Source: Oscillospiraceae bacterium (GTDB lineage Bacteria; Bacillota; Clostridia; Oscillospirales; UBA929). Taken from it: a DNA stretch of 7,752 nucleotides. Under the pieces are notes generated by a model. The model was not told the origin of the DNA. It did not search any database and saw only the letters and a program-made list of their open reading frames with translations. The translations under genes and the position numbers were made by a program. The stretch lies in assembly GCA_009777435.1 (NCBI GenBank), contig WRLW01000066.1, positions 1-7,752 of the forward strand, given 5' to 3'. The number at the start of each line of letters is the position of its first letter. The first letter of the stretch is position 1. Positions 1 to 4,971 of the stretch are shown one piece after another.

Positions 1-913
1 ATATGGCAAACTCCTTTTGATATTTTTCGTCGTTCTCAAACCAGCTCCACGTTATCCCCCAAACGCCGCCGTCCGGCCTTGTGTCTATAAGATAGTCAAG
101 CTCTTTTTGAACGATATCCTCATTGCCCGCGTAAAACCTGCTGTCCGGCGAGCGAATGAATGACGACGGCCTGTATCCGTAATACGCCCATTTTGAAACG
201 TCGCGCTCTATTTTCCGGTTCACAAGCCCGCTCAGCGCGTTTAAGTCAAAGCCCAGCTTATCCGCGAGGCCGAGCCGCTCCGCGGCGTCAAACAGCGCGC
301 AGTACCCGCTTACGCCCGTGTCGCCCAGATTGCCGGGCGCGCTGAGCCGTGCGGCCAGCTTTTGGGCGACCGTAAAGGCGCGGCTGTAAAGCTCCGAACC
401 CTCGTCGGCAAACAGCAGGGCAAAGCCCGCTATGTCCGCCGAAACGCCTATGCTCTCGCACTCGTTGGCGCTTGGGTCATACGTCCACCACGGAGCGCGC
501 GGCCAGCCGCCGTTCGACGGGATGCTGAACAGCCAGCCGTTTTCATGGCTGTGCGCGCCGCTTTCAAGGAAGCTCATTATCCCTTGGAAAACCGGGTGAG
601 CTTTATCGGCGAAGCCTATTTCTCTCAGCTTGCCGGCGGCGTACAGCGTGGTATACGGCGAGGATTCAGGGTTCCAGCAGTCAGGCTCAAGGGCGTTCCC
701 GAACCCGCCGTCCTCATTTTGATAATAAGACAAGGCCGAAAGCACGGCTTCCGCGCCGCCGTTCTCAAACTCGTATTGCCATAACGCCAAGTCGATTTGT
801 CTCGCGTTCCGGTAAATCCACAGGCGGATCTCGTCAAACGCTTTCGCGCTCAGCCGTTTCATAGCTATCGCTTCGGCGCAGCTGCCGGGAAAATGTATGG
901 CAGGTGAAATCAT
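1..913 (-). CDS. Squalene-cyclase/prenyltransferase-repeat-like protein, C-terminus outside window
   Basis: The frame stays open from an ATG at 913 to the left edge (304 codons), so the stop lies outside the window. Counted from the internal Met at 862 (MKRLSAKAF), residues 48-55 are QNEDGGFG, a QxxDGGFG motif typical of squalene-hopene cyclase/prenyltransferase alpha-alpha barrels. A second DGG-type repeat (RPDGGVWG) is at 262-269. The rest is helical and rich in Trp and Tyr (GWPRAPWWTYDP near 119-130). From memory, Bacilli and Clostridia carry uncharacterised proteins of about 310-330 residues with this pattern, so little is missing. I see no DxDD catalytic motif, so terpene cyclase activity should not be assumed; the fold may bind a lipid or a sugar. 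The 17 residues before Met-862 look like the start of a PhnB-type VOC protein. The Shine-Dalgarno at 920-928 favours 913 as the working start, although the family start is probably 862. It is the last visible gene of the minus-strand cluster, 17 nt after the DUF3795 stop. Confidence 0.72.
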   Translation of the reverse strand, partial: MISPAIHFPGSCAEAIAMKRLSAKAFDEIRLWIYRNARQIDLALWQYEFENGGAEAVLSALSYYQNEDGGFGNALEPDCWNPESSPYTTLYAAGKLREIGFADKAHPVFQGIMSFLESGAHSHENGWLFSIPSNGGWPRAPWWTYDPSANECESIGVSADIAGFALLFADEGSELYSRAFTVAQKLAARLSAPGNLGDTGVSGYCALFDAAERLGLADKLGFDLNALSGLVNRKIERDVSKWAYYGYRPSSFIRSPDSRFYAGNEDIVQKELDYLIDTRPDGGVWGITWSWFENDEKYQKEFAI

Positions 914-919
914 AGTTTA

Positions 920-928
920 CGCCCCCTC
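920..928 (-). promoter_or_regulatory. Ribosome binding site GAGGGGGCG of the cyclase-like gene
   Basis: On the minus strand GAGGGGGCG ends exactly 6 nt before the ATG at 913. No comparable purine run precedes the internal ATG at 862, so translation probably begins at 913 and includes the VOC-like leader residues. The site fills the 17-nt gap after the DUF3795 stop. Confidence 0.6.
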
Positions 929-930
929 GG

Positions 931-1230
931 TCATTCTGGTTTGCCGGCATACCCGGCCGCCGCTTCCGCCGCCCAGCGGCGGCATACTTCGATGCGCGCC
1001 CCCGGCGGCTTGTCGCCATGCTCGGGGTCAAGGTATGAATAGGCGTACAGCCTCTCACAGGGCAAAAGCTCACATTGGCCGCAATGGGTCAGCCCTTTGC
1101 CCTGACAGCATTGCGCGATCGGACATTCGCCGTGAAACGGCCGCCCGTTGGTTTCTATACAGCCGCCGCAGCCGTGGGACTCTTTCCACGCGCAGCCGGC
1201 GCAGTGTAATCCGCATCGTGAGTCTATCAT
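931..1230 (-). CDS. DUF3795 cysteine-rich protein
   Basis: This 99-residue protein has twelve cysteines, at positions 6, 10, 13, 21, 24, 36, 41, 42, 50, 53, 58 and 83. They include the CGLHCAGC start, a GCGGC pair, ECPIAQCC and CGQCELLPC. The segment DPEHGDKPPGARIEVCRRW (68-86) is typical of DUF3795 proteins as I know them. The cysteine spacing suggests bound zinc or an iron-sulfur cluster, but no function is established. There is no signal peptide or membrane segment, so it should be cytoplasmic. The ATG at 1230 follows the AlkZ-related stop after a single base, and its Shine-Dalgarno lies in the last codons of that gene, so the two are almost certainly co-transcribed and translationally coupled. 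The length is near the family norm. Confidence in the family is high; the role is unknown. Confidence 0.87.
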   Translation of the reverse strand: MIDSRCGLHCAGCAWKESHGCGGCIETNGRPFHGECPIAQCCQGKGLTHCGQCELLPCERLYAYSYLDPEHGDKPPGARIEVCRRWAAEAAAGYAGKPE

Positions 1231-1231
1231 G

Positions 1232-1963
1232 TTATCCTCCGATAAATTTATTTATCCTCTTTTGGCCGGCCGACGGATTAAGCCTCAGCACCTGTGCCGT
1301 GATTTTATCCGCCGCTTCCCGCGCGCCGATGTCCGCCGCTATCTTGAATAAGTCCGCGCCCCAGAAGCTTTCGGACGTGCAGAACACCGTGGACGACCAG
1401 CCGTACCCCTCGCCCTTTTGCGAGATTTTCTGCTGTCTGCCGCACATGGTCAGGTACAGCTTCATTTGCAGTTCGGTCAGCGCCGCGTCGAATTTGGATT
1501 TCTCGCCGCGCGAAAACCCGGAAAACTGCTTTATCTCGTGGAGCGGCAGCGCGCCGTGTTCGGCTACCGCGTCGTAAATACGTCTGGCGTTATGGCTGAC
1601 CACCCCGTCCGAATAGTCCTCCGCGAACGACGCCACGCCGCGACGGGCCGCGGACGGCCTTCGGGCCGCCGGCGGTCTGCGAGTCGCCAGAAAGTATGGA
1701 TACCATTCCTTTGTGATATACCCGGCCTTTTTGAAGAACACCTTTCCGTATGCTATATCGCCGCGCTCGTCCAAAACGCGCATACGCCACTCCCACGGGT
1801 CGGTCTCCGGGTCGCCGGTATGCCATCGGAGCGGGCTGTCCGGCGGCTGCTTGTCCCACCCGTGTTTAATCAGCCCGAACACGCCCTCGTCATTGCCGCC
1901 GCTCGCCACCGAGAAGCCGGCCTTTAACAGCTCGGCGCAAAAATCATCATAGTTTCTTATCAT
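1232..1963 (-). CDS. AlkZ-related winged-helix protein
   Basis: This is a 243-residue soluble protein. Residues 38-62 (DKQPPDSPLRWHTGDPETDPWEWRM, cited by position) and the GYITKEWYPYF block at 81-91 match what I know of short clostridial proteins labelled AlkZ-related. Residues 124-178 look like a winged-helix segment (ARRIYDAVAEHGALPLHEIK, then ELQMKLYLTMCGRQQ), followed by GYGWSSTVFCT at 187-196. True AlkZ/YcaQ enzymes are DNA glycosylases of the HTH_42 family that unhook crosslinks. This protein is shorter and I see no QxQ catalytic motif, so repair activity is only a guess. The frame extends upstream to 2023, but the ATG at 1963 is chosen because it overlaps the VOC stop as ATGA and because homologs begin near MIR-Y-DFC. 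No strong Shine-Dalgarno is visible, which fits translational coupling. Residues 95-108 are an unusual Arg/Pro/Ala-rich insert. Confidence 0.8.
   Translation of the reverse strand: MIRNYDDFCAELLKAGFSVASGGNDEGVFGLIKHGWDKQPPDSPLRWHTGDPETDPWEWRMRVLDERGDIAYGKVFFKKAGYITKEWYPYFLATRRPPAARRPSAARRGVASFAEDYSDGVVSHNARRIYDAVAEHGALPLHEIKQFSGFSRGEKSKFDAALTELQMKLYLTMCGRQQKISQKGEGYGWSSTVFCTSESFWGADLFKIAADIGAREAADKITAQVLRLNPSAGQKRINKFIGG
1235..1240 (-). promoter_or_regulatory. Ribosome binding site GGAGGA inside the upstream gene
   Basis: The two final Gly codons of the AlkZ-related gene (GGA GGA, before its TAA) form a consensus Shine-Dalgarno 4 nt before the DUF3795 ATG at 1230. One sequence thus serves as both coding end and ribosome binding site. 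Confidence 0.8.
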
Positions 1964-2325
1964 ACAAAAACACACCAGCGGATTCCGAACCTGTCGGTCA
2001 AATCCCCCATCAACGGGCTCCACTCCACCGCTCCGCTGTAATTGATTTTCCCGCCGGCGCTAAGGCTCTCAATGATTTTCCGCACAGTTTCCTCCTTCCC
2101 CTCGCCGAAATGCAGGCAAAACTGCATTGAGTTCCCCGTTACAGTTTCGCTCTCAAGGGTTTCGCAAATCGCGAACACTTGCCCGAACACATCAAGCTCG
2201 GCATGGGCGACCATCCCATTTTCGTGGCGATGGTCGCAAAGAAGCTTCGCGTTAAAGGCATTTACATAGAACGGAACAGCGTCGGCACTGTCTTTAACAT
2301 AAGCCTGCATCATTGATCTGCGCAT
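1960..2325 (-). CDS. PhnB-like VOC family protein
   Basis: This 121-residue protein has the PhnB-like glyoxalase/bleomycin-resistance (VOC) pattern: QAYVKDSADAVPFYVNAF at 7-24, then VAHAELDVFGQVFAICE, NSMQFCLHFGEGKEE, GGKINYSGAVEWSPLMGDL and a DRFGIRWCVFV ending at the C-terminus. PhnB-like VOC proteins are small paired beta-alpha-beta-beta-beta folds that dimerise and often bind a metal or a small ligand. The true substrate is rarely known, and the usual His/Glu metal set cannot be assigned with confidence here. The frame is open up to 2400, but the ATG at 2325 is chosen because GGGCGGGG lies 7 nt upstream and a promoter sits just before it; longer versions would overlap that promoter. The stop overlaps the next start as ATGA, so it is the first gene of the tightly packed set. 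Confidence 0.88.
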   Translation of the reverse strand: MRRSMMQAYVKDSADAVPFYVNAFNAKLLCDHRHENGMVAHAELDVFGQVFAICETLESETVTGNSMQFCLHFGEGKEETVRKIIESLSAGGKINYSGAVEWSPLMGDLTDRFGIRWCVFV

Positions 2326-2355
2326 TTTTAATCCCCGCCCTTCGCGTTTTTCTAC

Positions 2356-2364
2356 AGTATAACA
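2356..2364 (-). promoter_or_regulatory. Extended -10 promoter for the VOC-led operon
   Basis: The minus strand reads TGTTATACT, a TGn extension followed by TATACT (5/6 to TATAAT). Transcription would start near 2349, giving a leader of about 24 nt that contains the Shine-Dalgarno of the gene starting at 2325. No good -35 is seen at 16-18 nt; an inverted repeat occupies that position instead, which suits a regulated extended -10 promoter. Confidence 0.5.
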
Positions 2365-2368
2365 CATC

Positions 2369-2394
2369 AAACACGACAAGAGTATGTCGTGTTT
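2369..2394. repeat. Perfect inverted repeat, operator or terminator candidate
   Basis: Arms AAACACGACA and TGTCGTGTTT (10 bp, perfect) flank a 6-nt centre. The repeat overlaps the stop codon of the WYL regulator and covers about -20 to -45 of the promoter proposed for the VOC gene. As DNA it is placed like an operator, perhaps for the adjacent regulator. As RNA it could be a weak hairpin terminator of the regulator gene, but only TTTGATGTG follows, not a proper U-tract. Confidence 0.6.
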
Positions 2395-3283
2395 ATTCAT
2401 ACCTCGCTAAAATATTACGGGCGGCGTCGCGTATGCTCCGCGCGATGTCGTCCGGCTCCAATACCTTGACCTTGCCGCCGAAGCCGAGCAGCCAGCCTAT
2501 GATATAGCCGCTGTTGGTAAACCCGATCTCAAACCGCAGGCCGCCGTCCGTTTCAGTCCAGCACTGAGGCCCATAGGCGTCTATGAGCTGATACCTGACC
2601 GACGGGTCGAACACGGCCACTAACCTTTTGTCGTCGCGGAGGCCGAAATCGCGGCGCTCCGGCGGTATCTCGCGCGGCGCGTACGCCTCATCGCTTAAAG
2701 TCAGGCCCCACAGCCGCGTCAGCTTGAACATGCGCCAGTCGCGGCGCTCTATGCAGTAGCCGAACACATACCAAGCCGTCCACTGGAAAATGACGAAATA
2801 AGGCTCTATGCGCCGGCGCGACTCGCCCTTTTCGTAATAATAGTCAAATTCAATAAGCCGCGTTTGAAGGATCGCGCGTTTTATCAGCTCGATTTTAGCT
2901 GTAAGCTGCCCTTTGTAATGCGAGGCGAGGTCTATGATAATGGGCGGCGATACTACCGAGTCCGCGCCGGCGCGGAGCTTATCGAGGATGCGCTCCACAT
3001 TGGACTGCTCCGATACGCTTCCGATGCCCTTCAGCGCGGCTATGATACCCGACATCTCATCGACGGTCAGCACGCTTTTATCTATCCTATAGCCCTCGGC
3101 AATAGCGATGCCGCCGCCGGCGCCCTGATAGGTCGCGATAGGTATGCCCGCCCGGCAGAGCGCGTCGATGTCGCGCCCGATGGTGCGGCGGCTGACCTCA
3201 AACCTCTCGGCCAGCTCCGGCGCGGTCACGCGGTCGTTTTGCAGCAGGATGGTAAGCATACCCAGCAGGCGGTCAAGCTTCAT
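2393..3283 (-). CDS. YafY/YobV-type WYL-domain transcriptional regulator
   Basis: This 296-residue cytoplasmic DNA-binding protein has the usual length and order for the family. Residues 1-60 form an HTH_11 winged helix (KLDRLLGMLTILLQNDRVTA, then FEVSRRTIGRDIDALCRAG with the recognition helix near 31-44). A glycine-rich wing, GAGGGIAIAEGYR, is at 54-66. The central WYL domain contains IEPYFVIFQWTAWYVFGYC at 159-177, where WYV replaces the canonical WYL. The C-terminal WCX part is at about 222-290. WYL domains sense ligands, often nucleic acids or nucleotides, and control nearby genes. A TTG at 3298 is possible, but the ATG at 3283 is preferred because GGGGGCG ends 6 nt upstream. A TATAAT at 3303-3298 would give a leader too short to include that site. 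It lies just upstream of the VOC operon and is its most likely regulator. Confidence 0.88.
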   Translation of the reverse strand: MKLDRLLGMLTILLQNDRVTAPELAERFEVSRRTIGRDIDALCRAGIPIATYQGAGGGIAIAEGYRIDKSVLTVDEMSGIIAALKGIGSVSEQSNVERILDKLRAGADSVVSPPIIIDLASHYKGQLTAKIELIKRAILQTRLIEFDYYYEKGESRRRIEPYFVIFQWTAWYVFGYCIERRDWRMFKLTRLWGLTLSDEAYAPREIPPERRDFGLRDDKRLVAVFDPSVRYQLIDAYGPQCWTETDGGLRFEIGFTNSGYIIGWLLGFGGKVKVLEPDDIARSIRDAARNILARYE

Positions 3284-3289
3284 ACGCGG

Positions 3290-3296
3290 CGCCCCC
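3290..3296 (-). promoter_or_regulatory. Ribosome binding site GGGGGCG of the WYL regulator
   Basis: GGGGGCG lies exactly 6 nt before the ATG at 3283, which decides that start over the in-frame TTG at 3298; the TTG would overlap the site itself. The same motif and spacing precede two other genes in the window. Confidence 0.6.
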
Positions 3297-3397
3297 AATT
3301 ATAAATGACGGCGCTCCGGCGCCGCTGCGGCTCTGACCCGGTTCGCGGCAAACACAGGCGCGGCTTGGGCCGCGCGCCGCCGCCGGTTAGGGCGTTT

Positions 3398-3469
3398 TTA
3401 TGTCCAGGCATGGGTTTTGTCCACAAAATCAAGCCCTTTTGGGTAGTCTATCCATTCTTTTTCCGGCAT
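3398..3469 (-). CDS. Possible 23-residue small protein
   Basis: An ATG at 3469 opens 23 codons ending in TAA. The peptide begins MPEKEWIDYP and ends DKTHAWT. Its mixed composition (Lys, Asp, Trp, Tyr, Phe) differs from the Arg/Pro/Ala-rich peptides that chance frames give in this GC-rich DNA. AGGA lies 7 nt upstream of the ATG. It has no recognised family, no membrane segment and no signal peptide. It could be a leader peptide upstream of the WYL regulator (115 nt away), a remnant of a lost gene, or chance. Confidence 0.22.
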   Translation of the reverse strand: MPEKEWIDYPKGLDFVDKTHAWT

Positions 3470-3545
3470 ATAGTGTCCTGTAGATTATTGTGGGGTCACG
3501 CGACCGGCGCGCCCGCGGACGGTGCGATGTATCGCGGTTCCTGCT

Positions 3546-3554
3546 GGAGGAGGG
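3546..3554 (+). promoter_or_regulatory. Ribosome binding site GGAGGAGGG of spoIIID
   Basis: This strong Shine-Dalgarno ends 6 nt before a TTG at 3561 but 18 nt before the first in-frame ATG at 3573. Together with the MKG-xx-EER N-terminus usual in clostridial SpoIIID, it points to TTG as the start codon. Confidence 0.75.
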
Positions 3555-3560
3555 TTCCTG

Positions 3561-3812
3561 TTGAAAGGCAATATGGAGGAACGCGCCTGTGAGCTGGCCA
3601 ATTACATAATAGAGAACAAGTCCACTGTGAGAGCGGTGGCCAAACAATTTGGTATAAGTAAATCGACAGTACATAAAGATTTGTCGGAGAGACTGAAGCT
3701 GTATAACCGTTCATTGTATGAGCAGGTTAAAGCCGTGCTGGAGGAAAACAAGGCCGAGCGCCATCTGCGCGGCGGTCAGGCCACGAGGCGCAAATACAGA
3801 GGCTATAGTTAA
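3561..3812 (+). CDS. spoIIID: Sporulation transcriptional regulator SpoIIID
   Basis: This 83-residue DNA-binding protein acts in the mother cell during sporulation. In Bacillus it adjusts the sigma-E regulon, activating or repressing genes, and prepares the switch to sigma-K. Visible features are MKGNMEERACELANYI at 1-16, a helix-turn-helix TVRAVAKQFGISKSTVHKDL at 22-41 (close to B. subtilis TVRVIAKEFGVSKSTVHKDL), and a basic C-terminal segment AERHLRGGQATRRKY at 65-79, the second DNA-contact region of the family. Its length matches clostridial orthologs. The TTG start at 3561 is chosen from the Shine-Dalgarno and the homology; an ATG start at 3573 would lose MKGN. The last two codons (Tyr, Ser) and the stop lie inside the first palindrome of the adjacent repeat array, so the extreme C-terminus may have been reshaped by it. 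It stands alone on the plus strand, convergent with lgt. Confidence 0.95.
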   Translation: MKGNMEERACELANYIIENKSTVRAVAKQFGISKSTVHKDLSERLKLYNRSLYEQVKAVLEENKAERHLRGGQATRRKYRGYS

Positions 3813-4001
3813 TTAGTAACTAAGTTACTAATTAACTATGTTGAGTTCGCTTCGCGAACTCACGTCTTGGTGCTATAGTTACTTCGTAACTATGATGAGT
3901 TCGCTTCGCGAACTCACGGCGGTGTGGTATAGTTACTGAGTAACTATGATGAGTTCGCTTCGCGAACTCACGGCGGTGTGCTATAGTTACTGAGTAACTA
4001 T
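3803..4001. repeat. Tandem array of alternating palindromes
   Basis: Four copies of palindrome A alternate with three copies of palindrome B. The A copies are at 3805-3839, 3875-3893, 3929-3947 and 3983-4001. The B copies are identical (GAGTTCGCTTCGCGAACTC, at 3843-3861, 3897-3915 and 3951-3969), each extended by one more T/A pair. Units 3873-3926 and 3927-3980 are 54 bp and differ at three positions, one outside palindrome A. The first unit is 70 bp because its A palindrome is longer and its linker differs slightly (CGTCTTGGTG versus CGGCGGTGTG). The array runs from the end of spoIIID to the base next to the lgt stop codon. It could act as a bidirectional transcription barrier or RNA-stabilising structure between convergent genes, as a REP/BIME-like mobile repeat, or as a protein-binding array; nothing in the sequence decides. 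Confidence 0.93.
3805..3839. repeat. 35-bp perfect palindrome overlapping the spoIIID stop
   Basis: Two 17-bp arms (ATAGTTAATTAGTAACT and its exact reverse complement) flank a single A. It is the longest A-type element of the array and contains the spoIIID TAA stop at 3810-3812. In RNA from either strand it could form a long AU-rich stem, but no U-tract follows, so it is not a standard intrinsic terminator. Confidence 0.9.
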
Positions 4002-4952
4002 TCACTCCTCGTCTTTGTCCTTGAGGCGCCACACGCGCTTGTCTTTGATATGCCCGGCGCCGGGGCGGCCGCTTTCTTCTTCGGCATCGGCGGCGCCGGC
4101 GGCGGCGGCCGTTTCAAGCGCGGCGTCTTTGAACATAGGCCGTTTGGGCGGCTTTAGCCTGAACAGCAGCAGCAATCCAAGACCCGCGGCGCAAAACGCG
4201 AAGCTCAAAAGCTGGGAAACCCTGACGCCTGTATTAAACAGATACAGGCTGTCGGCGCGAAGCCCCTCAATCAAGCCGCGCCCCAAGCCGTACCACACCA
4301 TATAATACAGCACTATCTGGCCGTCATACTTGCGGCGCTTGAGCAGAAAGTGCAGCAGGAAGAAGCCGATGCCCGTCCACAGCGACTCGTATAAAAACGT
4401 CGGATGTACCTGCATAGCGCGATATGTCCCGTGATCCCAGCCCATTATCTCCATGCGCCACGGCAGCTCCGTCTCGGCCCCATACGCCTCGCGGTTGAAA
4501 TAGTTGCCCCATCTGCCTATACACTGCCCGATCAAAAAGCCTATGACGCTTAAATCAAACAGCGCCTTAGCCGATATCTTCCGCACCCCGGCAAAAATCG
4601 CGGCGACGCCCAGCGCGCCCAGCAGCGAACCGTAGAACGCCATGCCGCCCTCCCTGACCGAGAATACCCGCATAGGGTTGCCGCTGAACTCCTGCCAGTT
4701 GAATATGACATAATACAAACGCGCCCCGATGACGCCCGCCGGAAAGCAAAACAGCAGGGCGTCCAGAATGTGGTCGGCCTTGACGCCCACCCAGGACGCG
4801 TATTTGGTGCCGTACAGCACCGCCAGCATAAACCCAAACGCCATCAGAACGCCGTACCATCTGACGGACAAGCCAAAGACCGTGAACATTACGGGGTCGG
4901 GGGCAAACGGCCCTATCCCCAATCCGGGAAAGCTGATGGGCGAATAATTCAT
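4002..4952 (-). CDS. lgt: Prolipoprotein diacylglyceryl transferase Lgt
   Basis: This integral membrane enzyme transfers diacylglyceryl from phosphatidylglycerol to the lipobox cysteine of prelipoproteins, the first step of lipoprotein maturation. The 316 residues hold about seven hydrophobic segments between 20 and 265. The Lgt signature GRWGNYFNREAYG is at 146-158, with Arg147 and Asn150 matching the essential Arg143 and Asn146 of E. coli. Other family blocks are REGGMAFYGSLLGA (100-113; Tyr107 replaces E. coli His103, as in many Firmicutes), HPTFLYES (183-190) and GLGRGLIEGLR (222-232). AAAGGA lies 8 nt before the ATG at 4952. It follows ymfH by 19 nt and is the last gene of the ymfF-ymfH-lgt operon. 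A hydrophilic Ala/Glu/Lys-rich tail (about 267-316) makes it longer than the common 260-290 residues. Its stop directly abuts the palindrome array. Confidence 0.96.
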   Translation of the reverse strand: MNYSPISFPGLGIGPFAPDPVMFTVFGLSVRWYGVLMAFGFMLAVLYGTKYASWVGVKADHILDALLFCFPAGVIGARLYYVIFNWQEFSGNPMRVFSVREGGMAFYGSLLGALGVAAIFAGVRKISAKALFDLSVIGFLIGQCIGRWGNYFNREAYGAETELPWRMEIMGWDHGTYRAMQVHPTFLYESLWTGIGFFLLHFLLKRRKYDGQIVLYYMVWYGLGRGLIEGLRADSLYLFNTGVRVSQLLSFAFCAAGLGLLLLFRLKPPKRPMFKDAALETAAAAGAADAEEESGRPGAGHIKDKRVWRLKDKDEE

Positions 4953-4971
4953 AAAATCAATCCTTTCCGCG

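Larger units (their letters stand above)
3284..3560. other. Divergent intergenic region with GC hairpins
   Basis: This separates the minus-strand WYL regulator from plus-strand spoIIID. It holds two perfect GC-rich hairpins: 3309-3324 (CGGCGC-TCCG-GCGCCG) and 3358-3375 (GCGCGGC-TTGG-GCCGCGC). Neither is followed directly by a T-run on either strand. A TATAAT on the minus strand (3303-3298) has no -35 partner. A possible 23-codon ORF is at 3469-3398 on the minus strand. No convincing sigma-E promoter for spoIIID was identified by eye. Confidence 0.6.

Noticed and set aside
834..1073. Open frame of 79 codons on the minus strand overlapping the DUF3795 and cyclase-like genes
   Set aside because: It is an alternative frame across the junction of two better-supported genes, with no ribosome binding site.
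897..1577. Open frame of 226 codons on the plus strand
   Set aside because: It runs opposite the DUF3795 and AlkZ-related genes, which have family motifs and coupled starts; the antisense peptide has no recognisable features.
3298..3303. TATAAT as the promoter of the WYL regulator
   Set aside because: It would start transcription inside the ribosome binding site, and the -35 position reads AGCGGC; a chance match is more likely.
3309..3375. Two GC-rich hairpins as intrinsic terminators
   Set aside because: Neither is followed directly by a run of T on either strand, and no gene end lies close enough to need them, apart from the doubtful small ORF.
3465..3492. Sigma-E promoter for spoIIID
   Set aside because: GGCATATA resembles a sigma-E -35 element, but no CATACA-like -10 is found at about 14 nt, so only half of the signal is present.
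3305..3592. Open frame of 95 codons on the plus strand before spoIIID
   Set aside because: The peptide is Arg/Pro/Cys-rich with no family resemblance, it overlaps the spoIIID start in another frame, and no Shine-Dalgarno precedes its start.
3803..4001. CRISPR array
   Set aside because: The segments between repeated blocks are themselves repeats or near-identical linkers, not unique spacers, and no cas gene is present.
3832..4032. Open frame of 66 codons on the minus strand encoding a repeated REFAKRT-type peptide
   Set aside because: It is produced by the 54-bp palindromic unit being a multiple of three; it has no clear ribosome binding site, overlaps the lgt 3' end, and its peptide only reflects the DNA repeat.
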